Below, piece by piece: positions 1-11,520 of a DNA stretch of 64,000 nucleotides. Position numbers and translations under genes: made by a program. Origin of the DNA: Liolophura sinensis (taxonomy: Eukaryota; Mollusca; Polyplacophora; Chitonida; Chitonidae); contig NC_088302.1 of the NCBI RefSeq assembly GCF_032854445.1, positions 32,147,979 through 32,211,978 of the forward strand. The letters are read 5' to 3'. Below the pieces are notes generated by a model. The model was not told the origin of the DNA and made no database searches. It saw nothing but the letters and a program-made list of their open reading frames with translations. Every line of letters starts with the position of its first letter. Positions within the stretch are counted from its first letter, which is position 1.

Positions 1-1090
1 CAGCAAAGGTTCCCTGTCTTACCATCTTCCAGGCACACAAATAACATCTCTTTCCTTTAGAAACTTCTCAAGTTCACTAACATTCACCTCCTCACTTTTC
101 TGCATCATTTGTTTACCCTAAATCACTTTTTGCAAAACCTTTTTCACATGCTCATAGTAAATGTGATAAGAAATAGTTGCATAAAATTTTGACACGACAT
201 ATGATACAGTAGGATTTTTTTATTTAATTTTTTTCTTTTAACCAATAAAAGAGTTCTAACTCAAAACTGCCCTTTTGCTTGGGAGGAGGACAGCACCCTT
301 AAAATTTCTTCAAGTTCATACATTTTATTGAGAGTTTACATAACATTGTACAGTATACTGGTCATGCAATGGCAGTCACATGTAGTTAACTGTACTGAGC
401 TATAAAAAACCAATCTCCTTTCGCCAAGTAACTAACAAACTTTCAGATATTAATATCTAGATTTGGGACCTCATTGGTCAAAGGCCGGAGGCCTGCAGTA
501 CCGACAACATTCTCTCCAGAAACTTAACTGAAATGGGCGGTTTGGAAAACTGATGTCTAAAATCTACCTCTACCACCATCATTTATTTAAATGCTTGCTT
601 GATTGATTTATATATTTGATTGGTGTTAAGAATATTTCACCTCTATGACGCCGACCAGCATTATGAGAGGAGGAAACCGAGGTGAAACCCACGACTATCC
701 GCAGGTTGCTGCCAGACCTTCCCCGCATATGGCCGGAGAGGAAGCTAGCATGAGCTGGACCTGAGCTCACAGTGACCGCACTGGTAAGAGGTTTCTGGGT
801 CATTGTGCCAAGCTGACCACCTCAGCCATGAAGGCCCCTTTATTTATTTGATAACTGCTGACGAAATACGAAGAATCTTGTGAGAGGAAATGGCACTGCT
901 GTTGTTCTTGGGCATGTTTTATGGTCCTTTATTTTGTCGAGCTTGTGATAGCAAATGAAGCAGTTTTTGTCTGGTTCAATTGTGTACAGTGAGTTTTATA
1001 AAGGGAGGGAATCAGGTTGCATGGAGACAACAGCATCTAAACTTTCATACCAAGAAAAAAAACAAACAAAAAAAAACAAGGAAAACTCAC
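1..1090. other. LARS1 intron 8 (part)
   Basis: Intronic sequence between LARS1 exon 8 and the window edge. I searched both strands for the next LARS1 exon (the rest of the editing domain) and saw none. A minus-oriented SINE lies at 581-838; the remainder has no feature I can name. Confidence 0.6.
581..838 (-). mobile_element. tRNA-derived SINE, family A
   Basis: Near full length in LARS1 intron 8. Family A runs: tRNA-like head (A box TGGCTCAGTTGG, B box like GAGTTCAAGTCC), a body ending GTGAAATATTCTTGAGTACG, then GCGTAAAACACCAATCAAAT and an (AATA)n tail. In this copy the head is decayed. Confidence 0.85.
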
Positions 1091-4000
1091 CTGTCCAACA
1101 AGATCCAGTAGGATATCAATTTTGCCATTCTCCTTGGTGAAACCCTGGTAACTCATGTTACGCGCAGCTCTCCTGGTGCTGATGAACACCTCCCCACCCA
1201 CCAGCTCATAAGCGATGTATTTCATGGTGGGGTGCACCCAGCAGTTGGTCTGTCCGTACATGGTCTCGGGGCGGAGGGTAGCAGCCACAAGGTAGACATC
1301 CTTACCCTCCACAGGGCTCAGGGCCTTGGGGTAGGGCTTGACAACCTTCATCTTGATCAGAGTGTACTCCTGTGGGCCTACATTCTGTGAGGAGACAACC
1401 ACACAGATAACAGCGGTAACACTGATTTGGTTATTGGTTTACTAATTTGATTTATTTATTTATTTGATTGGTGTTTTACGCCGTACTCAAGAATATTTCA
1501 CCTCTACGAGGCCAGCCAGCATTATGGGAGGAGGAAACCGGTGGGAAACCCACGACCATCCGCAGGTTGAAGACAGACCTCCCCACACACATCCAGAGAG
1601 AAAGCCAGCATGACAGCGACCGCATTGGTGAGAGACTCTTAAGTCATTACGCTGCGCTAGCCAACTGAACCACGGAGGCCCCGTTTACTAATTTGATTAG
1701 GATTATTAGCTCCAAATGTACCGGGCAATTGCACAGGTGTTTAGGGTGGCTTGATGGAGAAAATGCTAGAGACAGCATAAAAAAAAGAATATTACTGACA
1801 AAGTTGTGAAAAGAAATAATAGACCCAACATTTGGGTCTTGGTTCTTTACCTTAAGCACTAATTTTCATTTAGCACCTTGCTGTTTGTGTGTCAACAGTG
1901 AATCACACGTTTAATATAGCAATCAATTCTGAAGTCGAGGCTACACCTGTGTTAAGCCCATAAAGTCAGTTTCGTAATCCAGGGGCCTGGCCCAATGACC
2001 ACGAAGCAGTCTTAGACTTCAGTCAGTCTTAAGTCAGTTTACTGCACTGAATTTGTGACTCGCATTAAAATTTTTTATTTAAATGCTAGGAGCTTTCTTA
2101 GCCCTTCATGATAATAATGAAATCATGAAATTAGCTTTTATGTTAAAAACCAATTTCAGGAACAATATCATAAGGACTTACTTCGCCTGCACTTCTGTCG
2201 TGGTCCATACATGGCTGGTCATCTTTTGGAGAAAATATTGTGTATCTGAGAAAAACAGAAGAAAAAATGTTACAGATGTAAACTGTATCTGATAAGGCAT
2301 ATGGGTTCAATGAAAAAGTCCTTGCAAACTACAACATACATGTAAGAACATTCCTGTTTACACCAAAAACCTTTTTTTCTCCAACATGACAAGAAATAGA
2401 ATTTACACGAGTCCTGTTTACAGGTATAACACAAACTTTCTGCAAGTATTGCTTTCACAATACATATGACTGTCCTTACCAGTTTAAGCCATCAAACTAA
2501 CAGCAGTCAATGTCCATAATGGTTCAGAAGGACCATAATTTCATTGAAAATGAACAAAATAGAGCAAAACTTGAATATCATCTGTAATTTGTCATGGTGA
2601 AGCAACACATCAGGTTTTAGTTCAATATAACAAGTCATTTTGAAGAAAAACCCAAAACTGGTTTACCCCTTGTTCTCACATTTATCCTCCATCAAGCCAC
2701 TATGTCGGCCCAACAGAGTGGTAACATGAGAAAGTTTCTGTAGCACAGGCTACCAAGTGTCTAGTGTGAGGAAATACACTGTCACTTGAGGAATGTGCAT
2801 AACCAATTGACAACATTAAAGACTGATTAATTTTAGTGAAAGCTTAAGTCATCAATTCATGGTTTATGATCCATCCTTCAGTTCAAAATCGGAGAAATCT
2901 GTCATAACCCAATTTTTGCTTGGTGTTCCAATTAAAAAATAAGCTCTCAAATCTTAAATATATTCATTTGATTGTTGTTTGATTTATTTATTTATTTAAT
3001 GCGGCCAGCATTATGGCGGGAGGAAACCGGGCACAGCCCGGTGGAAACCCACCACCATCCGCAGGTTGCTAGCAGACCTTCTCACCTATGGGCAGAGACA
3101 AAGTCAGCATGAGCTGGACTTGAACTCACAGTGACTGCATTGGTGAAAGGCCCCAGGGTCATTACGCTGCGCTAGCGCGCTAACCAACTGAGCCACGGAG
3201 GACCCTGATTGTTGTCTGAAGTCACAGAAGACTTTTTTTAACATGACAGTCACTTCATGGGTGGAGGAAACTAGAGAGCCTGGGGTAACTCAGTGAGCTT
3301 GGACAAGTTACTAGCAAAATTGATCATTTATGATGTACATGTACAGATATGCAGGTCATATAATACAATGAATTAGTGGAAGTTTGGCCACATAGGCGCA
3401 TAGTCAACTGCTTTTTGTCATCACTGCCCCATAAACAAAGAGAGCAACTTTTGTGTACGTCACATTAAACAGAAATGGCTGAAGGATCCTGTATTTTTGC
3501 TATTCATTTTATTTTTCATCAATGTTTTTACACATTTAAGACTACTTCACAGGTGTGACTATAGTTTGATTTATGTATGGAGAAAACAGAGCGCAGTATA
3601 TCATGCCATCAACAGGCTCATCAAACATCCCGACTGAAAGCCAGAGTCTAGCCAGCAAGAGATGGGACTTTAAAGTCATACCATTCCTTCTTAATAAATT
3701 TAGACGTATTTTCAGAAAATGTATACCACAATGCCTTGCCCGGACTGTTGTCTTAAGTCGTACACTCTTGAGAAGAGGTGGGCAAATTCAAGACAATTCT
3801 GCGTATATATGCCTAACGTGGTAAGGTCTTGAATGTTTCCTTGTAAATAATGCCATACAACCATCTACATTAAATATCAGATAGTATAGTTTGTAGAAAA
3901 CCGGCCAGAAAAAAATGGCTTGGTGAGTGTTTTTTTTTTTTTTTACTTTTTCAACAAGGGTGTATACTGAAAAAGGACATTCTGATTTCATGTTAATAAG

Positions 4001-7000
4001 CTGTTGAGACAGGCTGGCTTTATACACGTAGGCCTAGTCAGGCCTGTACTCCAGCTCACATGCTGATAGCACTCGCTGTGAGCGCCTCGCTGGAGACTCC
4101 TCTGATCTACCCACTTGCTCTCAGTATTAGTGAGTGCCTGTAGTTATTGTGATGGTGCGGTAAATTCAAACACAGCTAAAATTAAAATGTTTTGCTCTAG
4201 GAAGTTTAAAATTTGTAAACGTTTCTTTACTGCATAACGATGTACTAACCACAGAACTAACCTACCTGTTCTGAGCTTGGCTTTTCAAGCACATGCAATT
4301 TATGACTTAGTCTTATGAAAATCGCTTGATCATATGGAGTATAATAGCTGTCAAAACAGCTTTGTTATCAGGAGAGCCCAAATTAAGGGCTAAGCCGGTC
4401 CGGGGTTTCAAGTATGTTCCTAGTTGACATCCTTTTTTTAATATTTCTGACCACTGATGGGAAATATCAATAAAATAGAGGGATTATTAAGAAATATAAA
4501 ACATGCCTCAAAAATGAAACTTTCATGGCATATCTTTACATTCCTTAAAGACCATAATCTTCATTTCATAGTACCCTTGTCACATCTTTTAAGTCTCATA
4601 TGAACCAAGACTACAGAACACATAAGCTGAAAAGCGTATATGCTGTACCTTTTGCCAAACTTGACTTTACCCCTTTCTTTAAGGCGCAGGTACTGCCATC
4701 TGACAAAGCTGTCGTAGTACGGGTTGTAGTCAGTGGTGATAAATGTTCGTCTCCAATCCACCTGTGATTGAGATATTTTGTAGGTAAGTTTGTAAGCAAG
4801 GAATGTGAGCCAATATCAGCTATAAACTCTTGATTAAAACATAGTTAGCACTGTATTTATTATTTATTTGATTGTTCAGTGTCAAATTAATGAAGTCTTC
4901 ACTTACATAATGGTGGTCAGTTTTATGGGTGAAGAAAACCACAGTGGCTAGGAATAAACCACAGACTTTGGGCAAGTTACTGATAATCTTCCATATGTGT
5001 CACATACAGATATGTACTCTCCCTCACACAGGGAGAGCATGGGGAACTACAAATTCCTGTCCAAGGTTGCAATGATGATGGAAGTACTCCTAATTTCTGA
5101 TTATCTTACCTTCAGTCCCATCTTCTGTAAATCTGCTTTACAATGAGGGGGAAAGTACTGGAGCCAGTATTCATGGTTTGCGAACTTTTTTATCTCTTCA
5201 TCACCCAAGCCAAGAGACGCCATGATCTGCCACTGGTACTTCAGACCACCTGTCTTGGCCTTCAGTTTTGTCTGAAATTAGAAAGCTAAGAGCTGAAGGA
5301 CTAATACACGAGGGACATGCAGATACACTTTTGTGGAACCAGGGGATAGACTTTTGAGGAACAGGGAGATGCGTTTTCATGAAACAGACAGATACACTTT
5401 TGTCGAACAGGGGGATACACTTTTGTGGAATGGGGGATACAATTTTGTGCAACAGGGGATACACATCTGTGTAACAGGCATACTCTAACACAAGAGCTCT
5501 GGATTTACCTTCTTTCCTTTTGACTTGTCTTTGATGACAGGTTCTTTGTCATCTTTACTCTCTTCTGTCTGATCCTCCTCAGCAGGGAATACAGGAGGAT
5601 ACCCATAATCCTCCATTTCTCGTTTCAATTTGTCAGCACATGCCTGCAGATGACAGAAATGAAACAGTTAATTAGTAATCAAACAAATGCAAAATTGTTC
5701 GACTCAAAAGTGTTGCGCACGTTTTATCAAATGATTATGATCAGTCATGATCTGGTAGAATTTTGCAGTGACAATACCGTACCTAAAAATTTGTCGTTTT
5801 CAATGGGTCCAAGAATGGCTGGCTAAATAACTGTTACCTCAGTCAGTCAAGAGGTTAAATTGATGGGAAATTTTGTGTAATGTACTAGTAGTAAAATAGT
5901 AGAATTTGAGGATGGAGAAAAGCACTCAGAACTCTTTCTTAAGAATCCACTAAATCTAAACTTAAAGCTTTGACTGAACCCACAGCAAATGAACCGTAAA
6001 CCATGAAGTGCTAGGGATCTTCGTGTATTTATTTATTTGATTGGTGTTTTACGTCGTACTCAAGAATATTTCACTTACACAACGGCGACCAGCATTATGG
6101 TGGGAGGAAACCGGACAGAGCCTGCAAGAAACCCATGACTATTCGCAGGTTGCTGGAAGACCTTCCCAGTTACAGCCGGAGAGGAAGCCAGCATGAGCGA
6201 ACGCATTGGTGAGAGGCTCCTGGATCATTACGCTGCACTAGCACGCTAATGAACTGAGCCACAGAGCCCCCCCGGGATCTTTTTGTAGAATGTATGTATC
6301 TATGTACACTTGGGCTTTTACCTCATAGTTAACTTGTCAGTTACATGATGACCAAGAGTTGTCATACGACGACGCAGAGTCATTAGGTATGTGTACATAC
6401 ACGGTGCCTCTTTGTGGCAGGGTGAGTCCATGCCACCAAAGTTCTACCACCACTAAAAACGCAGGTTCGGTTCCAGGTCTCAAAACTTCGAGGCTTACAC
6501 TCTAACCATTAGGTCACTTCATGTAGAAGCAAGAACTTCGCTCAAACGGTTGGCAAAACAGGAAAAACAAACAATTCCAATATGATGACTTACTTTGATG
6601 GGCATGCCTGTACAGTGGAGGCCAAACGGATACAAGCATCTTTTACCCCTTAGACGTTGAAAACCTGCAGCGAACTGAAAAAAAATTTTTACATTTTTTA
6701 TTTGATTGGTGTTTTACGCCATACGCAGGAGTGTTTCACTAACGTGACGGTAGCAAAATTATGCTGGAAGGAAACAGGGCAGGGCTCCTGTAAAGTTTAC
6801 GACTATCGGCAGTTTGCTGGCAGACTTTCCAACATACGACCCAAACCAACATGAGACTAAGCATCTTGGTTTTCATTTCTTAATATGCTGTAGGTTAGGT
6901 GGCCTAACTTATACAAGTGCAAAAAAGCTTGTCAGCTTTATGCCCGGGTGTAAAACAACTTCAAACTACGATTTTGCTAAGGCCCCTATGGTCTATCTGG

Positions 7001-9692
7001 AAATTGCTGTGGTGATGTCAAAGGCATGATTGCTGTCAAAGAAGTACTAATCAAATAAATCAAAATACCTTTACCAAGTATGTCAACAGTTCACCCGCTA
7101 TTATTTTGGCCAATTTATTAACAGCAAAACTGAGAAAGAAGCTAACATGTTGAGATGGTCATGTCTAGGTGTGACATGTCTAGGTGTGACATGTGGCAAT
7201 CAAGTCTTCCATGTGACAGTATCATGGATATCTTACCTCTGCTTTGGCCAGTGTAAAAGTGTGTCCCAAGTGAAGGCGGCCATTCATGTAGGGGTAGGGA
7301 AATGTCACCATGTACTTCTCCTGTCTACAGATAAACAGTAATCATTCATGCAGGAGTAGGGAAATGTCACCATGTACTTCTCCTGTCTACAGATAAACAG
7401 TAATCATTCATGTAGGGGTAGGGAAATGTCACCATGTACTTCTCCTGTCTACAGATAAACAGTAATCATTCATGTAGGGGTAGGGAAATGTCACCATGTA
7501 CTTCTCCTGTCTACAGATAAACAGTAATCATTCATGTAGGGTAGGGAAATGCCACCATGTACTTCTCCTGTCTACAGATAAACAGTAATCATTCATGTAG
7601 GGGTAGGGAAATGTCACCATGTACTTCTGTCTACAGATAAACAGTAATCATTCATGTAGGGGTAGGGAAATGTCACCATGTACTTCTCCTGTCTACAGAT
7701 AAACAGTAATCATTCATGTAGGGGTAGGGAAATGTCACCATGTACTTCTGTCTACAGATAAACAGTAATCATTCATGTAGGGGTAGGGAAATATCACCAT
7801 GCACTTCTCCTGTCTACAGATAAACAGTAATCATTCACGTAGGGGTAGGGAAATGTCACCATGTACTTCTTTTGTCTACAGATAAACAGTAATCATTCAT
7901 GTAGGGGTAGGGAAATGTCACCATGTACTTCTCCTGTCTACAGATAAACAGTAATCATTCATGTAGGGGTAGGGAAATATCACCATGTACTTTTCCTGTC
8001 TACAGATAAACAGTAATCATTCATGTAGGGGTAGGGAAATGTCACCATGTACTTCTTTTGTCTACAGATAAACAGTAATCATTCATGTAGGGGTAGGGAA
8101 ATGTCACCATGTACTTCTTTTGTCTACAGATGAACAGTAATCATTCATGTAGGGGTAGGGAAATGTCACCATGTACTTCTTTTGTCTACAGATAAACAGT
8201 AATCATTCATGTAGGGGTAGGGAAATATCACCATGTACTTCTCCTGTCTACAGATAAACAGTAATCATTCATGTAGGGGTAGGGAAATGTCACCATGTAC
8301 TTCTTTTGTCTACAGATAAACAGTAATCATTCATGTAGGGGTAGGGAAATACCACCATGCACTTCTCCTGTCTACAGATAAACAGTAATCATTCATGTAG
8401 GGGTAGGGAAATGTCACCATGTACTTCTCCTGTCTACAGATAAACAGTAATCATTCATGTAGGGGTAGGGAAATGTCACCATGTACTTCTCCTGTCTACA
8501 GATAAACAGTAATCATTCACGTAGGGGTAGGGAAATGTCACCATGTACTTCTTTTGTCTACAGATAAACAGTAATCATTCACGTAGGGGTAGGGAAATGT
8601 CACCATGTACTTCTTTTGTCTACAGATAAACAGTAATCATTCACGTAGGGGTAGGGAAATGTCACCATGTACTTCTCCTGTCTACAGATAAACAGTAATC
8701 ATTCATGTAGGGGTTGTTAAATGTCACCATGTACTTTTTCTGTCTACAGATAAACAGTAATCATTCACGTAGGGGCAGGGAAATGTCACCATGTACTTCT
8801 TTTGTCTACAGATAAACAGTAATCATTCATGTAGGGGTAGGGAAATGTCACCATGTACTTCTTTTGTCTACAGATAAACAGTAATCATTCACGTAGAGGT
8901 AGGGAAATGTCACCATGTACTTCTCCTGTCTACAGATAAACAGTAATCATTCATTTACATGTTATTTGACACCATACTCATTAAATTCATATATTAGGCT
9001 GAAGTCTAGTTAGTTATATGAAGATAATATCTGTTTACCAAAGACTTCATAGTCATGAAGAAAGCACAGAGCTTCGGTAAGACAACGCCAATTTTATTTA
9101 AAAAAAAATATGACTGTAAATCCATCTTTTTATTTTGTAGAAGATTTTTGATGACATAAATATTTCTTAAACTACACAAATTGCTGGGGAATTCCAAATT
9201 TCACACAAATGAGATGATTTCAAAGTTCAAACTTTTTCAAAACATGGAGCACTTTGACCTGTAATCTTACAAGCGACAAACTGGAAATGTACACAACTTC
9301 CTTCTTATAACTGGACAAAGCTGAAGCAGTATGTCTTTCTATTTGTATACAAGTATATTTTTAGAATGATCACTCAACTGCAATTGACTTTCATTTGAAT
9401 CAGTCAACCAACCAACTGAAATTTCTTTTTCAATTTATATATGGCATGAAAGAACATCTCAGCTAACCACACAAAAGAATAAAAAATACAACTTTTAACA
9501 ATTTTAAGAAATGTACATGCTGCGCATTAATGATGTTAACGGAAATACATCTCGAACCGACACTTACTTCGCCTCTTTTGAATTTGGTGCAGGAGCATCT
9601 TCTTCAAATGTCTTCTCTCGTTCCCATTTTTCCTGCATACATCTTTCTATTTCTAACAGTTCGCTCAGCTTTGCAGTTCCCTTCCGCTCCAT
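1091..9692 (-). CDS. LARS1: Cytosolic leucyl-tRNA synthetase, 5' portion (8 coding exons, first 354 residues)
   Basis: Class I synthetase that charges tRNA-Leu with leucine in the cytosol. Exons in transcription order: 9568-9692, 7237-7324, 6594-6674, 5509-5643, 5110-5271, 4649-4761, 2182-2245, 1091-1384; all junctions are GT-AG and keep frame (phases 2,0,0,0,0,2,0). The start [17 protein letters not shown] resembles the animal LARS1 N-terminus. Residues 50-63 hold [14 protein letters not shown], the HIGH signature of the ATP site. Exon 8 enters the CP1 editing domain, with [12 protein letters not shown] at about 292-302. The human protein is about 1,176 residues, so roughly 70% of the gene, including KMSKS, lies off the left edge. 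Intron 1 holds an array copied from exon 2, and introns 2, 4, 6 and 7 hold repeats. It faces NUDCD2 head to head. The family assignment is certain; the 5' UTR is not resolved. Confidence 0.96.
1451..1682 (-). mobile_element. SINE family A
   Basis: In LARS1 intron 7, about 70 bp from exon 8. The tail, body and head are recognisable; there are internal deletions in the body and in the head around GCGCTAGCCAACTG. Confidence 0.88.
2980..3206 (-). mobile_element. SINE family A, internally deleted
   Basis: The head is well kept (TTAGCGCGCTAGCGCAGCG on the minus strand), but the conserved 3' segment with GTGAAATATTCTTGAG is missing between tail and body. Confidence 0.87.
3237..3365 (-). mobile_element. 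SINE family B fragment
   Basis: Matches the body of a second family, marked by 'gggtggaggaaac' and 'acaagttactagcaaa' on the plus strand, also seen at 4858 and 46840. It abuts the family A copy ending at 3206. Confidence 0.5.
4858..5050 (-). mobile_element. SINE family B
   Basis: Starts with an (AATA)-type tail and carries the family B body (tttatgggtgaagaaaacc ... gggcaagttactgataat) in the LARS1 intron between exons 5 and 6. The head is hard to define. Confidence 0.55.
5318..5484. repeat. Minisatellite, about 27-bp unit, 6-7 copies
   Basis: Diverged tandem copies of a unit like GATACACTTTTGTGGAACAGG lie in LARS1 intron 4, within 50 bp of exon 5 on one side and 30 bp of exon 4 on the other. 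Confidence 0.8.
6025..6272 (-). mobile_element. SINE family A
   Basis: Near full-length copy in LARS1 intron 3 with a clear tail, body and head; the B-box region is partly deleted. Confidence 0.88.
6330..6520 (-). mobile_element. SINE family C fragment
   Basis: Resembles the third family seen at 13734, 15800 and 36825. It shares the gtgtgtacat/tggcagggtgagtccatg block and a tRNA-like end with a B-box-like stretch (ggttcggttccaggtct). Confidence 0.6.
6690..6842 (-). mobile_element. SINE family A, 3' half, abutting LARS1 exon 3
   Basis: The truncated copy's tail lies within about 15 nt of the splice acceptor of LARS1 exon 3 (exon edge 6674), so its A-rich end runs into the T-rich tract before the AG. 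Confidence 0.8.
7325..8949 (-). repeat. 62-bp tandem array built from LARS1 exon 2 start plus its 3' splice site
   Basis: About 26 extra copies of a 62-bp unit fill the exon-proximal half of LARS1 intron 1. On the coding strand each unit is ATGAATG, then attactgtttatctgtag (intron end), then the first 37 nt of exon 2 (ACAGGAGAAGTACATGG onward), ending just before the next ATGAATG. Only the copy nearest exon 3 continues into the HIGH signature, so only it is the true exon. The intronic part and AG are almost unchanged in every copy. Variants (TCCT or TTTT before the splice site, two units shortened by 3 bp, Met-to-Val and Thr-to-Ile changes) are shared by some units, as expected from unequal exchange. 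Reading through units is not open in frame, because 62 is not a multiple of 3 and TGA appears in the next unit. Confidence 0.95.
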
Positions 9693-9794
9693 GGCTCAAT
9701 CTTCAAAATAATGACACGAATGATAAATATTATGTTTGATAAGTCTGAAAAACGCAGGCTAATCCCGAGGAACACTTAATGGATATCTGCTGAT

Positions 9795-9905
9795 TATTTA
9801 TTTGATTGTTGCTCAAAGACTTTTCCACTCGTACGATGGCAGTCGGGTTTATAAGACACACGGGTGGAAACAGTAAATCTCCACCCTGTCTTTCAAGAAG
9901 GGACC
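9795..9905 (-). mobile_element. SINE family B fragment
   Basis: Tail 'tatttatttgattgttg' followed by the decayed family B body (acgatggcagtcgggtttataagacacacgggtgg). Confidence 0.5.
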
Positions 9906-9939
9906 CCTGTTAGACCTTGTATCGTTAGTAGCCCTGGAT

Positions 9940-10395
9940 GACTAAGTTTGCCTCTTTATATTTGTTCTGGCGCTTGCATACGTTCAACCCAGTAGAAAGC
10001 TTCGTAAAGTGTCAGAAAACACTTAATTACCTCACCGACCTGTCCAGTTACTCGTTTACAATGCTTAGGGTCCTAGTTCTGGCGACCAGGATAAGCACCA
10101 TGCTTAAAATACAACAGACAGAAGACAGTGGCCATTTTTGGAATTTGGAATCAGCGTACAGGATGAGCTTGCTGGAATATGGAAGGATATTTATCTTTGG
10201 GATGATCAACAGCAAGTGATTTTATCAGTCTGGTGTTCTAGCACCCAGAGCATTGTAAAGAAGTAACTGGACAGGCCGGGTAGGTTAGTAATCAACTTTG
10301 TTCTGACACTTTATGAAGATTCCTACTGGGGTGAAAGGGAACTAGCCATGATATATGTGAGGGCCAGAATAAATATAAACAAGCAAACTTAGTCA
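9940..10395. mobile_element. Foldback (long inverted repeat) element, MITE-like
   Basis: The ends are complementary: gactaagtttgcctctttat at the left pairs with ataaacaagcaaacttagtc at the right. Complementarity continues inward for about 165-185 bp per arm (cttcgtaaagtgtcag against ctgacactttatgaag; gtccagttactcgtttacaatgct against agcattgtaaagaagtaactggac). A loop of roughly 100 bp follows. A related partial copy lies at 51115-51340. No transposase and no clear target-site duplication were seen, so 'MITE-like' is an inference. Confidence 0.75.
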
Positions 10396-10539
10396 AGCGA
10401 AACAAGCGAATTCAGACAACCAGAGCTATATTGTTAGCCTAGAACGTCTAATTCATTGGAGATACATTCTATTTGCTCCCCACTGGCCAATGTGGGAGTC
10501 CACTGGAGGACAACATGGCCGCCAATGAGTCTGACATTG

Positions 10540-10985
10540 GTGGGGTTCACGCCATGCCCGATAAGTCCTTTCTAAACAATGGCTGCAATCCAAAAGTGGT
10601 GTCAACTTTGGCTCTTATCTGTAAACTTGCACGCACACACAACATCCCTGGCATATTCCATTCTGTAATGGCACACCAGCCTCATATTCATGACACAACA
10701 GACCATTTCAATACAAGGCGGCCATTAGGTTCGTCTTTTCAGGTTTTACATGCATACACCATCTATAGCTTTCTCAAGACTCATAGCTGTGGCAAAGACA
10801 AAATGGCTGCTGCTTTAGTGATGACTGTGAGGTGAATTTGGGTCTTGTGTGTCCTTACCAAGTGGAATATATGCGAGATGTTGCGCTTGCATGTAAGCTG
10901 AGAGGTAAGAGCCAAAGTTAACACCAGTTTTGGACTGCAGCCACTGTAAAGAAAGGACTCCCCCTGGGGCTACGATACTCCACCA
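10540..10985. repeat. Long imperfect inverted repeat
   Basis: Core arms at 10563-10742 and 10787-10960 face each other across a 44-bp spacer. On opposite strands both read 'tggctgca(a/g)tccaaaa' then 'aactttggctctta'. Identity is roughly 70%, so it is older than the neighbouring foldback and shares no obvious sequence with it. Confidence 0.75.
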
Positions 10986-11520
10986 GCCAAATATAAAGAG
11001 AGGAGTTGAAGTAGCCACCTACTTAGGGGCTAGACCAGGTAAGTTGGATAAGCTACTATGAATTGTTTGATCTCTGGGCATCTGTCGCGTAAGGCTCATA
11101 CCCCATCCTACCCGCGCCAAGCCGCCTTGGACTGTTGACAAAGTACAGGCAGTGATTTACCGGTGTCGTTGTTGTACAGGTACACAGTGTTGTGGAAGTC
11201 GTTGCCTTGAACTGTTGAACACTTTTGAACGGGTGTGGTCGGTCGGCTGGCTGGTCCACCACAAAGTTGTGCAAGTGTGCTAAGATTGCTACTTCTTATA
11301 TCCACATATGCTGATTATGTAAACAACTGGCTTAATAATTACTCCAGCAGACGACGTGCTGATGCAACCAATGGACATAAAACTCTGAGTGGCCCAGCCA
11401 TCTGGCGTCGTCGTCCTCCATGTGGCAACAGCTCTTAGAGCGCATGCTCACATTACTTTCCGTTTGCTCTCCTTCCAGAGGTGTTGTATTGGTGCAACAT
11501 AGTAAACAAACAACTCTGCA

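Noticed and set aside
7325-8949. CRISPR-like array
   Set aside because: Units are continuous with no unique spacers, derive from a LARS1 exon, and the genome is eukaryotic.
10473-10835. 120-codon plus-strand open frame
   Set aside because: It lies across one arm and the loop of the inverted repeat at 10540-10985, and the opposite arm gives a similar peptide, so it is a by-product of the repeat.
11056-11305. Minus-strand open frames that might be a coding exon (ending YLYNNDTG before a GT)
   Set aside because: No family match, and the next possible exon belongs to the long inverted repeat; joining them gives a stop or no sensible protein.
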